Shown here: positions 6,767 through 7,166 of the stretch, one piece after another | Layout: every line of letters begins with the position of its first letter | Position numbering within the stretch: the stretch's first letter is position 1 | Origin: Planctomycetaceae bacterium | GTDB taxonomy: Bacteria; Planctomycetota; Planctomycetia; Pirellulales; Thermoguttaceae | DNA length: 7,166 bases | NCBI GenBank assembly: GCA_009783865.1 | Contig: WRCR01000203.1 | Location: 1-7,166 of the forward strand | Direction of reading: 5' to 3' | Program-made: the position numbers and the translations under genes | Notes under the pieces: generated by a model | What the model was told of the DNA's origin: nothing | The model's database searches: none | Seen by the model: only the letters and a program-made list of their open reading frames with translations

Positions 6767-7166
6767 CACTTTCACCGAAACATCGTCAATCCAAATCGTT
6801 CCGCTTGCACCGTTGGAACCAACTTGAACACTCAACACTTGCAGATTTTCCGGCACAGTAAATTCGACGGATACCTGCCGCCAATCGAAAGTCCCCAAAA
6901 GAGACGGACAAGAAACGTAGTGCATATTGCCGTCCGTCGGCTTGACCGCAAAACGGACACAGCCGACTTGCCAGCCCTCCGTTCCCTTGACAAGATTCTC
7001 GCCCTTCACCCAAGCGGACAAACGCAGAGTTGTCCCCGCCTTGATTTGCGACAGCGGTATATCCTGACTAAAGAGCCGGTATTGCCCCTTCTCACCGGTC
7101 ACCTGCGCTGCCGCATTACCGCTGCGCTTTTCGGAAGTTGTCCGCAAACTGCCGTCCGGTATGTGC
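6761..7166 (-). CDS. C-terminal carbohydrate-binding-like jelly-roll domain of a larger protein (runs off the right edge)
   Basis: The minus-strand frame is open from the right edge to TAA at 6761-6763, giving at least 134 residues. A TTG at 7147 is in frame, but the frame continues upstream through HIPDGSL, so it is not the likely start. The pattern is that of a CBM4/9-like beta-sandwich: an early 'quyRLFSQDIPL' strand, LRLSAWVKGENL, a central polar stretch, then FDWRQVSVEFTVPENLQVLSVQVG and the terminal GTIWIDDVSVKVK. The W-x-x-V-x-x-x-F-x-V-P and I-W-I-D-D-V-S blocks are typical of such domains at the ends of glycoside hydrolases and secreted planctomycete proteins. The catalytic or main part lies outside the window, so no enzymatic function can be given. 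The gene is convergent with the helicase gene. Confidence 0.8.
   Translation of the reverse strand, partial: HIPDGSLRTTSEKRSGNAAAQVTGEKGQYRLFSQDIPLSQIKAGTTLRLSAWVKGENLVKGTEGWQVGCVRFAVKPTDGNMHYVSCPSLLGTFDWRQVSVEFTVPENLQVLSVQVGSNGASGTIWIDDVSVKVK

Noticed and set aside
7145..7147. TTG at 7147 as the start of a complete 128-residue protein
   Set aside because: The frame continues upstream to the window edge without a stop, there is no signal peptide after the TTG, and the domain looks like the C-terminal end of a larger protein.
1..7166. CRISPR array, insertion sequence, tRNA or rRNA gene
   Set aside because: No regularly spaced identical repeats, transposase-like frames with inverted ends, or cloverleaf/rRNA signatures were seen on reading both strands. 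The only periodic DNA is the LRR coding repeat and the short helicase repeat.

Overview
The window looks like chromosomal DNA from a planctomycete or another member of the PVC group. The evidence is the mix of gene types: a very large secreted alpha-2-macroglobulin (A2M) family protein, a lipoprotein made of 'TDAGL'-type leucine-rich repeats, and a secreted jelly-roll domain of the kind found at the ends of large surface proteins. GC content is about half by eye. This assignment rests on family recognition, not on a marker gene or a search.

Layout. Positions 1-2928 (minus strand) are one uninterrupted reading frame that starts at 2928 and runs off the left edge. It encodes the N-terminal 976 residues of an A2M-like protein with a signal peptide, a helical region, macroglobulin domains and an unusual Trp/Tyr/Pro-rich insert. 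Positions 2929-3097 are a divergent intergenic region with a convincing sigma-70-type promoter for the rightward genes and a weaker candidate for the A2M gene. Three rightward genes follow, closely spaced and probably one operon: the leucine-rich-repeat lipoprotein (3098-3949), ybeY for the rRNA-maturation endonuclease (3946-4431, overlapping its neighbour by 4 bases), and a DEAD-box RNA helicase with a 330-residue Lys/Pro-rich N-terminal extension (4473-6722, TTG start). An 8-bp GC hairpin with a GTAA loop and a T-rich tail (6735-6766) ends this unit. From 6761 to the right edge lies the C-terminal end of a minus-strand gene with a carbohydrate-binding-like jelly-roll domain.

How the genes may work together. 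YbeY and the helicase both act on RNA or ribosomes and plausibly share a role in rRNA maturation. The lipoprotein ahead of them has no obvious link to that role beyond shared transcription. The A2M protein and the jelly-roll protein belong to the cell envelope or exterior. No mobile element, CRISPR array, tRNA or rRNA gene was seen. I found no clear new biological system. The points most worth a second look are the YbeY active-site variant, the aromatic insert in the A2M protein, and the disordered helicase extension with its aromatic islands.
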